Assembly (NCBI GenBank): GCA_030280995.1
Contig: JASXTE010000013.1
Coordinates: forward strand, 12,281,501-12,345,500
Direction: 5' to 3'
Source of the DNA: Hemileia vastatrix
Taxonomy: Eukaryota > Basidiomycota > Pucciniomycetes > Pucciniales > Zaghouaniaceae
DNA length: 64,000 bases
The position numbers were made by a program, and so were the translations under genes. This document shows, one piece after another, positions 10,558 through 21,541 of this stretch. Position 1 is the stretch's first letter; each line of letters starts with the position of its first letter. A model generated the notes under the pieces. It had not been told where the DNA came from. It saw only the letters and a program-made list of their open reading frames with translations, and ran no database searches.

Positions 10558-12235
10558 TTATGATGATGTTGATGCTCTATTAATTGATTCCCGAATCATT
10601 ACCAGATCAATATCAGCTCCAACCCCAAGTGACTCACGTTCATTCACAGATAATCCTTGCAAAAATGTTGCTGAATAGCAATTCTTGGGGAGGTATTTGG
10701 GAACATTGAATATACCATTTTGTGCAACTGTCCTTTCTGATGACCGTGAATATGTTTTTAATGCTGATTTTTTTTGAGCTGGTGTATGGGCTAAGTCCTT
10801 TGTCATCTTATCCATTTTTTTAAACAAATCATTGAGTTCAGGATTTTGCCATCCAGGAATAGCTCGGATAGGTGCAGTTGGGGCTGGTGCTGGGCCTTCC
10901 TCGATATCAGAGATGCACCTAGTATCATGAAAAAGCACAACAAAACCTGGCACATCACTGCAGAGATCTCTTGCTAACTTGTAGCATGCACTAGCAATCT
11001 GAATTCCAACTAAATCAGCTTCATAATAACAAAAAGCAAATTAAAATAAAAAACTTACCTTGGTCTGATAATGTTTTACTTGTGCCCTTGCCCTCTTTTC
11101 AATCTTTTCTCTTGCTACCCTTTCCTCTTCTTGCCCAAACAACCTTATCATCTCCTTCCCCTTATTAACTACCCATTTCTCAATAACACATTGATTGAAC
11201 TGAAGCTTTGACTGATCGATTGTATTCAAGGTGGTGAGCCATCTGGTACAGTGGTCGCATACTATGCTTCCCATGACTTTATTCCAAGTTGATTCTGAAA
11301 AATCACGGCAAGTCCAATCAAACGCAAATTTCCGAAAACCTTTTTCTTGCAATTCACGCTCTAAGTTTCTTTTGACAGAAAGTGGGATCGGTGCTCCTCC
11401 TTTTAGTCCTCGAGGCTCAGGTGCAGGAAAAAATTCGGGTAGTCGAATTTTGGATTGCAAGAAGGCTATAGAATTGGTTATCAGAAATTGTCAATCAGCT
11501 GCAGAATTGGCACGGTTAGAAGATTGGACTTGGGTTAGGACAGTCTGAATGGTTTTTAGTTTGAATTGGCTCCAAGCTTTCCAATTTTCAATCTCCAAAG
11601 GTGTTGGGCTCGCAGGATATTTTGATATTTGTGTTGGTCCCCCAAGACAATACTTCTGAAAGTGGTAAATATTTCTATTTAGACTGTCCGAGCTCCTGGG
11701 AACATCATTCCTTCTAACTAAGCCTCTTACAGCCCTTAACCCCCGTTCTCGCTCATGAGACTCTGCTGAATTGAGTCTGTGGTAATCACTGATACCCATA
11801 ATGATTGAGGGATTCACTAACAATTCAAATAATTTAATTAAATTGGTTATTTTTCAATAAAAGAATACACTACAAATTTGACTTACCTGCTCCACTTGTG
11901 CTTGCTCCTTGGTTAGGCTGAGCAGATGATGATTGGTCTCCGAAAAATTCCCTCAATACTTCACTAGCCCAATCTCTTCCTAGCTGATCAGCTTGCTGAT
12001 TAGCACTTTCAGAAGCAGAAGGATGATTGGGATTAAAATTTCTCGGTTCTGAATGAGACTCTTGGCCTGGATTGGGATTAGATGGTGGGTTAGGATTAGG
12101 TGGTACAGATTGAGATGAATCTGGAGGTGGATCAGCAGAGGGTGGTGGAGGAGTATTTCCAGTATTAGTATGTTGAGGCGGAAAACAATCAGAATCGGTT
12201 GGGTCAACAGACATCCCTTCAAAATTATCATCCAT
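10558..12235 (-). CDS. Unrecognised rust-type protein, family X copy 1
   Basis: A spliced gene of at least four exons. Exon 1 (12235 to about 11879) is Pro/Ser/Asn-rich and disordered and ends at a GTAAGT donor (GASTSGA). Exon 2 covers about 11821-11491. Exon 3 runs from about 11465 to a GTAAGT donor at 11059 and ends in a basic coiled stretch (KIEKRARAQVKHYQTK). Exon 4 runs from about 11013 to 10558 and contains LVGIQIASACYKLARDLC. The exon 2/3 junction is uncertain: an acceptor TATAG preceded by CTGATAAC is visible near 11466, but the donor is not clear. The conserved parts match the plus-strand gene at 17114-18235: SPTPLEIENW against NPTEEQLDRF, FAFDW...WNKV against FAWNL...WNQV, and YLPKNCYSATFL against GLPNDCYSPLYL. 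The biochemical role is unknown. The position beside the transposase suggests a transposon-encoded accessory. Confidence 0.55.
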
Positions 12236-12661
12236 AATGAACTGTAATAAAATAATATAAAATAAAAATAATCAGTTGTTAAAATTTATACCTATCAAAG
12301 CTAAAGTAAAAAAAGATACTATGTATATAGTCTTGTAAACGTGTATGTTCTTTTGTTGAAAAATAAAGTGAATAATATATAGCTATCAGCTAAATTTGGA
12401 AGGTCAAACTATTTATAGTAGATGAATGAGCAAGAAGATCATTCATTAAGTAAAAATTTTATCATATTTCTCATTATCATGATTTTATTTCTTTCATTCT
12501 TACATTTAAGATAAAAATGACTCATTGAAAGCATGGGTTCTCTCGCAATAAAAGCAACCAAAGTAATTGTTCACTGATTTATGATAAGGTAAGTTGGATG
12601 CATTGCATTTTTTAATCGAGCATTGAATTATTTCTTTCACCATTTACAAATATCACCAATC
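12236..12661. other. AT-rich intergenic region
   Basis: Short gap between copy 1 of family X (start at 12235, minus) and the 3' end of the transposase gene. Presumably promoter and 3' UTR. No specific motif supported. Confidence 0.35.
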
Positions 12662-15600
12662 CTACAAATTTCCCCAATCCCAAATTAACACAAAGATGTT
12701 AGTCAACAGAAAATAAATTTGATTAATTTTTTTACTCACTACTGTCTGCAGTCCAATGGCAGTGACAACCTCGTCTTTGATTCCAAACATTCCTTTTTTG
12801 TGCTCGACAGTATCTGCATGTCCAATTATTGCATCTTTCTTAATCACAATTTGAGTTGCTTTGGCTACTCTTACTAACCGACAATGCACTTGTGGGAAAA
12901 GCTCATAGGGATCCTTTGATGTTTCTTCTGGATGGAGCTCTTTGAAAGGACTTACTATTAAATATATTTGATCATTCTCTTCCTTTGATCTGAAAAGATC
13001 ATCAATTTGCCCAAACTGGCTATCTTTTCCATAGTAGAATTCAATTGTTGAATTAGCAATGTGTCGATGGTAACTAGTAAACCTCTTTCGATGTATCAAT
13101 ATGCTTGCTACATTTTCAACTACCCGATCCCCACTTTTCTTCGATGGTGTCAAAGCCTGTCTTGAAGTTTCTTTTCCCATTCGTGCCCTTACCCATTTAG
13201 TTAATAATGCCATACTTAGATGGATCCATTTGTTTTGTTTATCGAGATCAATATGGATTTTTTTAGTCTCACATTGATCATTATCTTCAGCTTCACCAAG
13301 ATCTAATACCCTAGACTTCCGATACCAATGTTTGAGCATTGTTAGCGGTATCTCTCCTGTGGTAAATATTAATAAATTAGCACAGCTGAGTTTTTAAATC
13401 ATTGCTTACAAACATTACATACGTGGATGGTTATTGTTTGGAATTTCAGATAATATATGATTCACCCGCTCTCCAGACCAAGTAGCTGTACCTGATGGTG
13501 GACCAAGACGCTTTATCATTTCAGGATAATGTTGAGTGATATGCAGATTTGGCTTTTCATTAATATTCTTCCAACTCTCTTCAAGGCACTCACGATACTC
13601 TAACAGAAATTGATCTAGATCTTTAAGCTCATTAGTCTGTATATTTTTTAATGTCAAAAAATTGGTGATCGAGCATAATGTTACAAGTGACTTGAGAAGA
13701 TAATATTCTCTTGGTTTATCAGCTGAGGAAGCTGAAGATTCAGATTCTTTAAATTTTTCAAACCAAAGGGGTATAAGTGACAAAGGGAAGTAGAGAGTAT
13801 ACAGCATGTGCCATTCTGCTGCCTTGAGGGATCCTGCCTTTTTAGATCCTACTGATTTTGGAACTCGTGTTAGCCAGGAAGGTCTTCTTACTTGATCAAT
13901 CATCTTCCATACAACCTGTAGCTCTGCTGCTCTGATTCGTGGATTACTACTACCTTCATTTTCTTTCTCCTTACCTTTCCTTTTATTTTCTTCATCTCTA
14001 GCTGTCTCATTTGATGAGTGAGATCCTTCACTCTGTGATATGCTAATGCTTCTTTGCCTTAAGTTATACAATGAATTCCTACTGTCACTGCTGTGAGACT
14101 GTATTGAGGCCACATCGCTATATGGAGGAAAAAATTTGGAGCTGGATGACCTACTCTGGCTTCTTGATCGATTTGTTCCCAATCCTTCATTATCTAGTCC
14201 ATGATGACTTGATGACTGTCTTGAACTTGTACGTCTTTTCCGCTTGTGCTGTCTCGTGTGTCCTGTATCATCATCATCATTATTCGTGGTGCTTAAGCTA
14301 CTTCTACGTTTTTTCGAATGTTTGTGCAGTGAAGTATCAGAAAAGAAATCATCATCTTCTTCTCTTACATGCCAATTTTTATCCTTTTCCAGCTTTCTTT
14401 CTAGATCTTTTGCTGCATTTTGGTTTTGAAAATAGCTTAGACTGTGATCTTTTAGGTTGCCAAGCATATGTGAATGCATAACATCAATTGAGAAATTTTC
14501 AGTTGGACGCCAATATTCAAGGTTATTCAGCTCACTCCATCGTACCCCATGATTTTGAACAATTGATACACGCTCCCAATGTTACTTAGAATTTTTCCAC
14601 TTTGTTGCCCAGCACATATGATCCTCATGATTCCGTAATGAAAAATTTCCCACATTCTTTTCACTAATTTCATCTTTAGAGATATTACAGAAAGAGCAGA
14701 ACATTTTTGCAGAGTGACTCAAAAAGCCAGCCAATTTTCGTATTGCAGGAATGTCACCTATCAAAGAGAACAATGCAACTCTTAATTTCCGGCCTCGTGG
14801 ATAAAGATGTGTCTTTTCAATCAATATACCATCCCATAGAGTTTGTAGATCATTAACCAGTGGTTTTAGAAGGTGATTAAGCTGTTCACTTGTGGGTTCT
14901 GTTGGTCCGGGTATAATAGAATACAAAAAAAGATTTTCCATTTTGTATCTATCTTCTTGAGGTAGGTTCATACACACCATCATAATATTGCCTACAGACT
15001 TCTGATGACCTCCAATCCTATTGCCACCAGGCCTAAACCAGTCGACATATAAAGTAAACATTAAGTTGCCTGAAGTTATCGTATATTCATCATCATTGCT
15101 ATCCAGAGCTGGAGTGGTTATGGGAAAGTTTTTCCAAATTGAACCATCACAAACATCCTTCATCAAATCACACTCTACACGTTCTGCCACAGGGGCTTTC
15201 TTCTCAATCAGAAGCTCAAATTTGAACAGTTTTATCTTTTCCTTAAGCCAGTCGATAAAAGAATGGTGATGAAATGTTTTAAGAGATAAGTATTTTACAT
15301 GTTCTTGATGTTCCTCCATCAAATACAGCCTTTCATCACATTTAACTGCAATTTGTCCTGCTCCAAACATTTTTAAATAGCGCTTTGATGATGAAAGAAA
15401 CGGTTGATTGCAACATAGTATAGATGGTTGAGATTCAGAGTTATACTCATAAAGAGCAAAGCATTTAGGACAGCATGTTTTAGTGAAAAATGATTGATTG
15501 AGCTTTAATCGACTAAAAACTGTATCTATCGAGCGTGGGACCAGGCGGACAATGCTATCAGAATCCAGTATTCCACTATCACCTAGAAGTTTGAGCTTCT

Positions 15601-16040
15601 TAATTTCTTCATCCAAAAATTGAGTACAACCTTCTTTGCTCAAATGATGAATCAGAGAAAGCTTTGCTGCCTGCCACATAATTATTTGGCTATACCGTTC
15701 CCCAAGATTTGAGTTTCTAGAGACTGTTGAAGATACTTCTGCCCCCAATAGCAACTGCCCCTATGTAATAAATCATTGAAACATCATAAAGACTTTAATT
15801 CTAACATTGAACTATAGATATACAGCTTACTGTTTCTGTGGAGCAGGAACTTCCAATGTTAAGTGGATTGTTGGAAGAAATAACCATCTGGGCCTTCCTA
15901 TTTCTTTCCTCTTGATGTTTTGCATAAGAATTAGAGCTTTTGAAAGCCATACCAACTTCAAAGGACCCAGAAGAGGTTCGATACTTTCTATTGACACATC
16001 CAAGATCTTGACATTGACATACATGAAAAAATGGAGGCAT
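12662..16040 (-). CDS. Plavaka-type (CACTA-like) transposase with one in-frame stop
   Basis: Cut-and-paste transposase of the RNase H-fold (DDE/D) type, acting on the element's termini in the nucleus. Exon 1 (16040 to about 15826) encodes a Cys-rich start, HVCQCQDLGC, a likely zinc-binding CxC motif. The main exon (about 15754-13415) has zinc-ligand pairs (CCPKC and FCSFCN), the core motifs YVDWFRPGGNRIGGHQKSVG, IIPGPTEPTS and IGDIPAIRKLAG, then IDVMHSHMLGNLKDH. Together these match the Tnp2/Plavaka pattern. A final exon (about 13348-12662) joins in frame (HPREIPLTMLKHW) after a GTATGT intron; its true end may use a further GTGAGT donor near 12735. A single TAA at 14582-14584 interrupts the frame between WKNSK and HWERVS. 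The frame is otherwise open, so inactivation may be recent. A Ser/Arg-rich disordered stretch (about 14300-14000) is inserted between the catalytic core and C-terminal region. Confidence 0.85.
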
Positions 16041-17113
16041 TGTAATTGTGATAATTGTAGGAATAAGTTAGCTATTCGAAGTTACCGATTGAAGGTATTC
16101 CTTTTTTTGAAAGGCACTAGCTAATATAAGCTACATTTTTTTATCAAAAGAATATGATGGAATATGTGTTGAAATTATTTAAGTTTAAATGTTTAATTTT
16201 TAATCGGATAAATTATATATTAATTTAAAGTTATGCAGTCTACTTTATTTGTATTCTGTATACTCTCTGCATTTGTACAACAATGCATGCATGTTTATCA
16301 GAATATTTTCTATCATAGAAAAAATTCTGTTGTACGCACAAGCATCTTAATTATTTTTCTATCAAATGCCTTCTGAGTTATATCTAACTACCCTATAATT
16401 ATTTGATTTTGATAAAAATTCTTAGTTATGGACTATAAGAAAAGTAATCCATATTTTTAACATAATTTTTAAAAAATTACCCCAAAAATCAAAGTTAAAC
16501 CCAAAAATAAGTTTAATATTTTGTAAAAAACAATCACAAACATATTTCTTTCAATTTGAAAATTGGTCTGTACTAGGTAGAATTTTCTATAAAGAAAAAA
16601 TCAAAAATACTCAAATAATAGATGCTACAAAAGTGTAAACCTTAAAGAATTACATAAAAGCTGAAACCTTGTATAACTTTTCATACATAAATGTGATGAA
16701 GTGAAACTCTAGTCTATTTATTCAGGTTGAAAAAAATTACTCAATAGAATATGTATTACTATCATATTGGACCAAAAATAATTTTTTGGTAATCAAAAAA
16801 TGAACATAGCCTCACATTTAACAAATTATTTTTGTGGAAGAATTTTTTTAAAAGAAAAAAAATCCGTTTCTTAAATGAGTCTGCTTTTATCACATAATCA
16901 TTCTCTTTATTTTATACCATTCCTTTTGAGTTCAAGTTGCATATAAAAATATAATTTATGCATATTATAATTCCATAAAGTCGAAATATTTCTTATTCTT
17001 AATTTTTGTGATATTTCTCCTTAAATCAACTTTGATCATAAAGTTTTGGAGTTCAACAATTTATCCTTCCTCTTTGTTTAATTTAATTGAACACTTTCTT
17101 AATCTAATTATTT
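16041..17113. promoter_or_regulatory. Divergent intergenic region
   Basis: About 1.1 kb of AT-rich sequence between the transposase (minus) and the second family X gene (plus), so it should hold both promoters. No clear TATA box, repeat or ORF was identified that I would defend. Confidence 0.35.
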
Positions 17114-18235
17114 ATGAACCCTAGTAGCTCTTACTTTCCTGATGGAAACCTGCCCACAAACACAAGAACACTTAATAGAATTTTTAATGAGACTTTGCCT
17201 CCATTCAATTCTCACTTTTGTAGATCTATACACAATTTTTGTCGTTCACTTTTGGATATGTCACCAGAATCAAATGGATGGAAACAAAACCCTACTGAAG
17301 AGCAATTAGACAGATTTTCATCATTCAACATGAATTCTTGCAACATTGCCTTTGAACTACCTCATCCAGAATCAAATTCAGCGGTTTCGGAAAAGTTTCC
17401 ACCAATTTTCCGTGAATCTTTTATTGAGCACCTTCGCATGTGTGGTTTCCCAGGATCAACTTTTGCTTGGAACCTAGATTGGTTTGACAAATGGAACCAG
17501 GTCTTGGCAAATATTCTCATTAAACACTGGGACAATGCCTTAAAAACCAATAATTTGATTGCATATCCAATTGACTCAACTAAAATTAGCTTCTCAAATC
17601 AAATAGGAGTTCTTCACCGTTGGTTTTTAGGTCATGCTGATAGATTAAGACTTGGGAAGGATTCTCATAGCTCTCAAGAAATAATCAAAGTGAGAAAGCA
17701 TAAATATAGAATAAAAAAAAAAGTATGAAAATCCCTTTTTTTTCAACCGTTTTTATTTATGACCTTTATTTCAAATAACAAAGATTCTTAGAATTCAGTT
17801 AACCGAACTAAACTTCTTAAACAACTTCCACATTGTGAAACTTATCACAACCTTTTCACAAACATCAAGTGTTGTTCAGACACCGAAATTGATAATGATG
17901 GATCGTTAAGACGTATCTTAATGCAATGGAGGTCTGAAGATTTTTCTAAAGTTGCACAATATCTTGACCAACAACACTTTGATATTCGAGATAATTCAAC
18001 CTACTCTGGAAGTGTGTTAAAGGACTTGGCCTTGTACAAAAGAATCAGTTTGGTTTCAACATTATCCCCTAACCTTAATCCTTCTCATGTCCCCCGGGGT
18101 TTGCCGAATGACTGTTATTCTCCCTTATATCTTGCATCTCTAAATCCTCAACAACTCAGACTTTTAAATCCTCAAAATCCCATAAATTTACCTGCTCTCC
18201 TTGAAATTCTTTCTTCCTCTAATGTGAGTGATTGA
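17114..18235 (+). CDS. Unrecognised rust-type protein, family X copy 2 (intact)
   Basis: Two exons with no internal stop: 17114 to about 17723, then a GTATGA donor after a Lys run, acceptor TTCTTAG at about 17790, and exon 2 to the stop at 18235 (about 350 aa). The N-terminal domain contains NPTEEQLDRFSSF, then FAWNLDWFDKWNQVLANI with an HW pair (about residues 115-145), then a basic stretch RKHKYRIKKK. The C-terminal domain has a Pro/Cys motif PRGLPNDCYSPLYLASL near the end. The same order appears in the minus-strand gene at 10558-12235, so I treat them as one family. No signal peptide or membrane segment is seen. The basic region suggests nucleic-acid binding or nuclear import, as inference only. 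This is the only gene in region 1 that looks undamaged. Confidence 0.65.
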
Positions 18236-18367
18236 AAAACTCCCTTAATAATAGGTTTGCACACTCATACTCCTCATTTCCACTGTTTGGGACACTTAGC
18301 CTTGAAAACAAAAACATAATTTTAATGATTACTATTATCATTAAAATTTATAGAAATGAAATTTGGC

Positions 18368-20646
18368 TTACATTTTTAGCTCCATTTTTTTCCTTTGAAT
18401 CTTATACATGCTGAATTCTATACTTCCTTGTACAAAATAATTCAAAACATTTACTTCATTTTGCTGCCCCATTCTATACAGCCGATCAACAGCCTGTTGC
18501 TCAACTGCTGGATTCCAATTTGGCTCCTATTTCAACATTGAACATATAAAAAATTTAATATTTTTGTTCTTAATATGAAATAAAAGACATTGAGCTCACC
18601 ATTATATATACATTTTGAGCACACCTGAGATCTATACCCACTCCTGCAGCCTGAATCGTTCCAACCAAAACTTGGCAATTTTTATTAAAATGGAATTCAT
18701 GCATATTTTTGTCTCGCTTTGTCCTGCTGAGTTCACCCGTAAGCTGGGTATACCTAATATTGTGGTCATCTAAAGCCATTTTTATTCTATTTTGAAATAT
18801 TAGAAAATTGTTTTTAATAAGCCAACACAATTTTGTAAAACAATTCATTATAGAATCACTTACATCTGCAAAAAGTCTGCAAAGTTGGAGAATATAACAG
18901 CTTTTGGAAAATTTATATCCCTTTCACCAGACAAAAGGTTTTTTAAGTGGCCTATAAGATGACAAATCTTTGTGGAATGCTGCCAGGTGAAATCAAGAGT
19001 TGGAGTTTCATCCAGATTTTCGTAGATTGGATGGTTGCAGAGTTTTCTTAAAATCATCAGCTCTCTTAGAAACTCAGATGAGTCCCAAGGGAAGTCAGTG
19101 CTTCTGGAGGGCCATATCGCTCAGTGAATCCTTCTTGAAGCACATCAAGTTTAGACCTCCATGGATCTGCTAATTGAACCGATATCCCCCTTTGAATCTT
19201 TTTTGGAAGAGACAAAATTGCATCCTTTGTTCTACGTAGGCTTATGACTTTCATTAAGTGATTGATTGATTTAATAGAATTAGCCTTTCCTTTTTGCAAA
19301 CCTGGAAAAAGGAAATTCTTCCATAACCAGTCTTCTTGCAACTTTTTGATTCTAAGAAAAAATATGAGACTTTGAAGGTCAGTGGGCCTGTTCTGAAGTG
19401 GAGTTCCAGTCAAGCATAGTCGGTGTTGGGATTCCAAGTCAAATATTGTTTGAGCCCTCTGCGAGTAAGGATTTTTAATGTAACTAAAAGAATATTTATA
19501 AAAATTGATTATAAAAATTAAGTTTTAAGTTTTAGATATAGAAATGGGCACTAACTGAGCTTCATCTAAAACAACTCTATACCAAAAGAGCATTTGAGTC
19601 ACTGGTATCTTTTTTTGGCTTTGATTTTTTGACATCGTTGGGCTAGCTATTTCATAGGTCGTTAAAACAATAGCAGTGTCCTGTAGCTCATTGACATTAG
19701 TATTTTGACAATCCTTCCCATAAAGAACCTTGAAAGGAAGCACATTATCTTCAAAGTGCACACTTATTTCATTGATCCAATTCGATAGTGTTGCCAGGGG
19801 GCATATAATCAGTGTGGCTGAACTCCGATTAATACCTTCTTGATTTTCTGATACCTGGAATTGTCTTGCTTCACCTTGAGTTGCACTTATAAGAGAAAGA
19901 GTTGAAAGTGTCTTTCCCAAACCCATATCATCAGCAAGTATTGACCCGTTTCCTTCAGGCGTTAATTGATTGTTAGGAAACTGATCTTTATAGTCATCGA
20001 ATCCAGTTCTAAGCCAATGGTTGTCCTGGTGCCTCCACATGATATCCAACTTTTCCTTTAACATTCTTTCATTGTCAATCATAAAATTTATTGCTTGAAG
20101 TTGATGTGTTTTGAGAACTGTTTTGATTACTTGGATAAGTTGATCAGCTTTCTAATCTTGAGTACTCTGAGATATTTGGAAAGAGCCTTCAAAAATTACA
20201 TGCGGGATATTAAAAAAGATAGTGGAGTTGTAGTTCAGGATTGGACATAAATCAATTTGTGCAGAAGGAAATGCTTCTTTAGCAAGACTGATTAGTGTAC
20301 TTGAAGAAAAGAGGCATCCCCAAAGTTGATACTGATTACCAAAAACTGGAACGAAGTAAACATGAAAATAGAAAGGCTTCATAGGATTCAAGGCACTTCT
20401 TTGGTTTAAATGGTGAGATCCAGAGCCAATGTCACCCAATAGTGGTCCAATGTGCTGACTCTGCACTTGAGAAAGATTCCCGACAAGGGTTGGTTTTCTT
20501 TCTTCAAATAGTCCAAAAATATGAACATTTGAATGGCCTTGCTGTAAAATCGTGGGGGTCGGTGAGTTTTGAAATCTTGAAATTACATTCATATAAATTT
20601 GATCGATTGTTATTGAGAACTGTCCAACACATCTGAGACTTGACAT
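18368..20646 (-). CDS. SNF2 helicase, Rad5/Rad16-like (one in-frame stop)
   Basis: DNA-dependent ATPase of the SNF2 superfamily, expected to remodel protein-DNA complexes. Order from the N-terminus: a 164-aa leader (20646-20155); THQLQAINFM; motif I ADDMGLGKTLSTL (about 19935); motif Ia region LIICPLATLSNWINEI; motif II as DEAQ (about 19555) rather than DEAH/DEGH; LTGTPLQNRPTDLQSL (about 19410); then helicase C-lobe LCNHPIYENL, AVIFSNFADFL, LVGTIQAAGVGIDLR and WNPAVEQQAVDRLYRMGQ (about 18490). Introns interrupt it near 19540-19440, 18860-18790 and 18590-18530. A TAG at 20152-20154 lies in frame between the leader and the ATPase domain. The frame also changes near 19066-19057. No RING finger is visible between the lobes, so it resembles the Rad16/HLTF core but is shorter. 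Its place next to transposase and family X suggests cargo or an accessory of the same element. Confidence 0.8.
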
Positions 20647-21501
20647 ATTAAGTAAGAATAGTATCTGAAGATAGTGGTTGTTAAAAGATGAATTGAAGCA
20701 AAAAATGAAGAATCAGTTTTGAATAAAACGACAAAATAACTTTTTAGCATATGCTATGCTAAGATCATAATTCTTTCACATGTATTATTATTATCTTTTT
20801 AATAAATATTGGAAGTAAATCAATGATAACTGAAATGAATAATATGGCTTAAAAATAAATCTTGAGCCTATAGAGTAAATTTTGGTTTGTGGAGGAAGAA
20901 AAATTTTCTCAATAAAAATGTGCTTTATTGTTACATTATAATCACAAAATAGAATAATTTCACTCTTATTACACTTATTTATGTTTCTGTCTAATAGCAA
21001 AATGCTTTAGATGTCAGTTCAAAATCCAAATTGAAACTACTACCTAGAACGATGTCTTGATACTATCATACTTTTTGTAAGTCTTTGGAAAGACACTTAT
21101 GGTGATCTCAATAATATTAAAATTGATTTGAATTGTATGTTTTATCAAATATCTATGTAGTCTAGTGTAATAATTGAGATACTACAGTTTAACCTTCTGT
21201 TACCAACTTGGCAAGAAAATATATGTAGATATTCTTAGAATGAATATCAAATTTTGCTTTCCACAAGATGGGAAAGTGAATATTATGATATGTTAAGTGA
21301 TATGTTCAAGATTTGCTCAATCTGTGCTCAGCTCAAAATCAAAGTAATCACCAAGCTCCAAGAAACTTGTGATTGAGTTTGGTTGAACCTAGGTCTAACT
21401 GATTACCAAATCTTTGTCCAATTAATTTAAATCTGGTTTCACAATGAACTCCCAACAGCCTTCCAACAGCTTTCCAACCACTTCCCAACATTTTTAAATG
21501 A
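20647..21501. other. Probable right subterminal region of the DNA element
   Basis: No gene. The last 80 bases carry short direct repeats (CCCAACAGCC, TTCCAACAGC, TTTCCAACCAC, TTCCCAAC between about 21449 and 21490). These resemble in style the TGAGTTCCATC repeats next to the right ends of the MITE at 43.7 kb and of element F. The rest is AT-rich. Confidence 0.4.
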
Positions 21502-21541
21502 GGGGTATTGATAGCAATACCCCCCCAAATTTTCTGTGGTG
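21502..21541. repeat. Hairpin plus CACCA-type terminus
   Basis: A 9-bp perfect hairpin (GGGGTATTG at 21502-21510, CAATACCCC at 21515-21523) runs into CCCCCCCAAATTTTCTGTGG and ends TG at 21541. Read inward on the minus strand the end is CACCACAGAAAATTTG plus a G-run. It agrees with the right end of element F (49741-49762) at 20 of 22 positions, and F too has a palindrome just inside. I infer the right end of the large Plavaka-type element. An alternative is that TGTGGTG at 21535 starts an LTR, since the LTR of element H starts the same way. Confidence 0.5.

Larger units (their letters stand above)
1..21541. mobile_element. Proposed large Plavaka-type element carrying cargo genes
   Basis: Grouping of the hairpin cluster, dioxygenase, unrecognised gene, palindrome array, family X pair, transposase and SNF2 helicase. 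Grounds are the transposase in the middle, the absence of host-like genes, the shared decay pattern (single stops and homopolymer shifts) and a candidate terminus at 21541. No matching left terminus (CACCACA with G-run) is visible, so it either lies before base 1 or has been lost. The grouping is inference. Confidence 0.4.
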
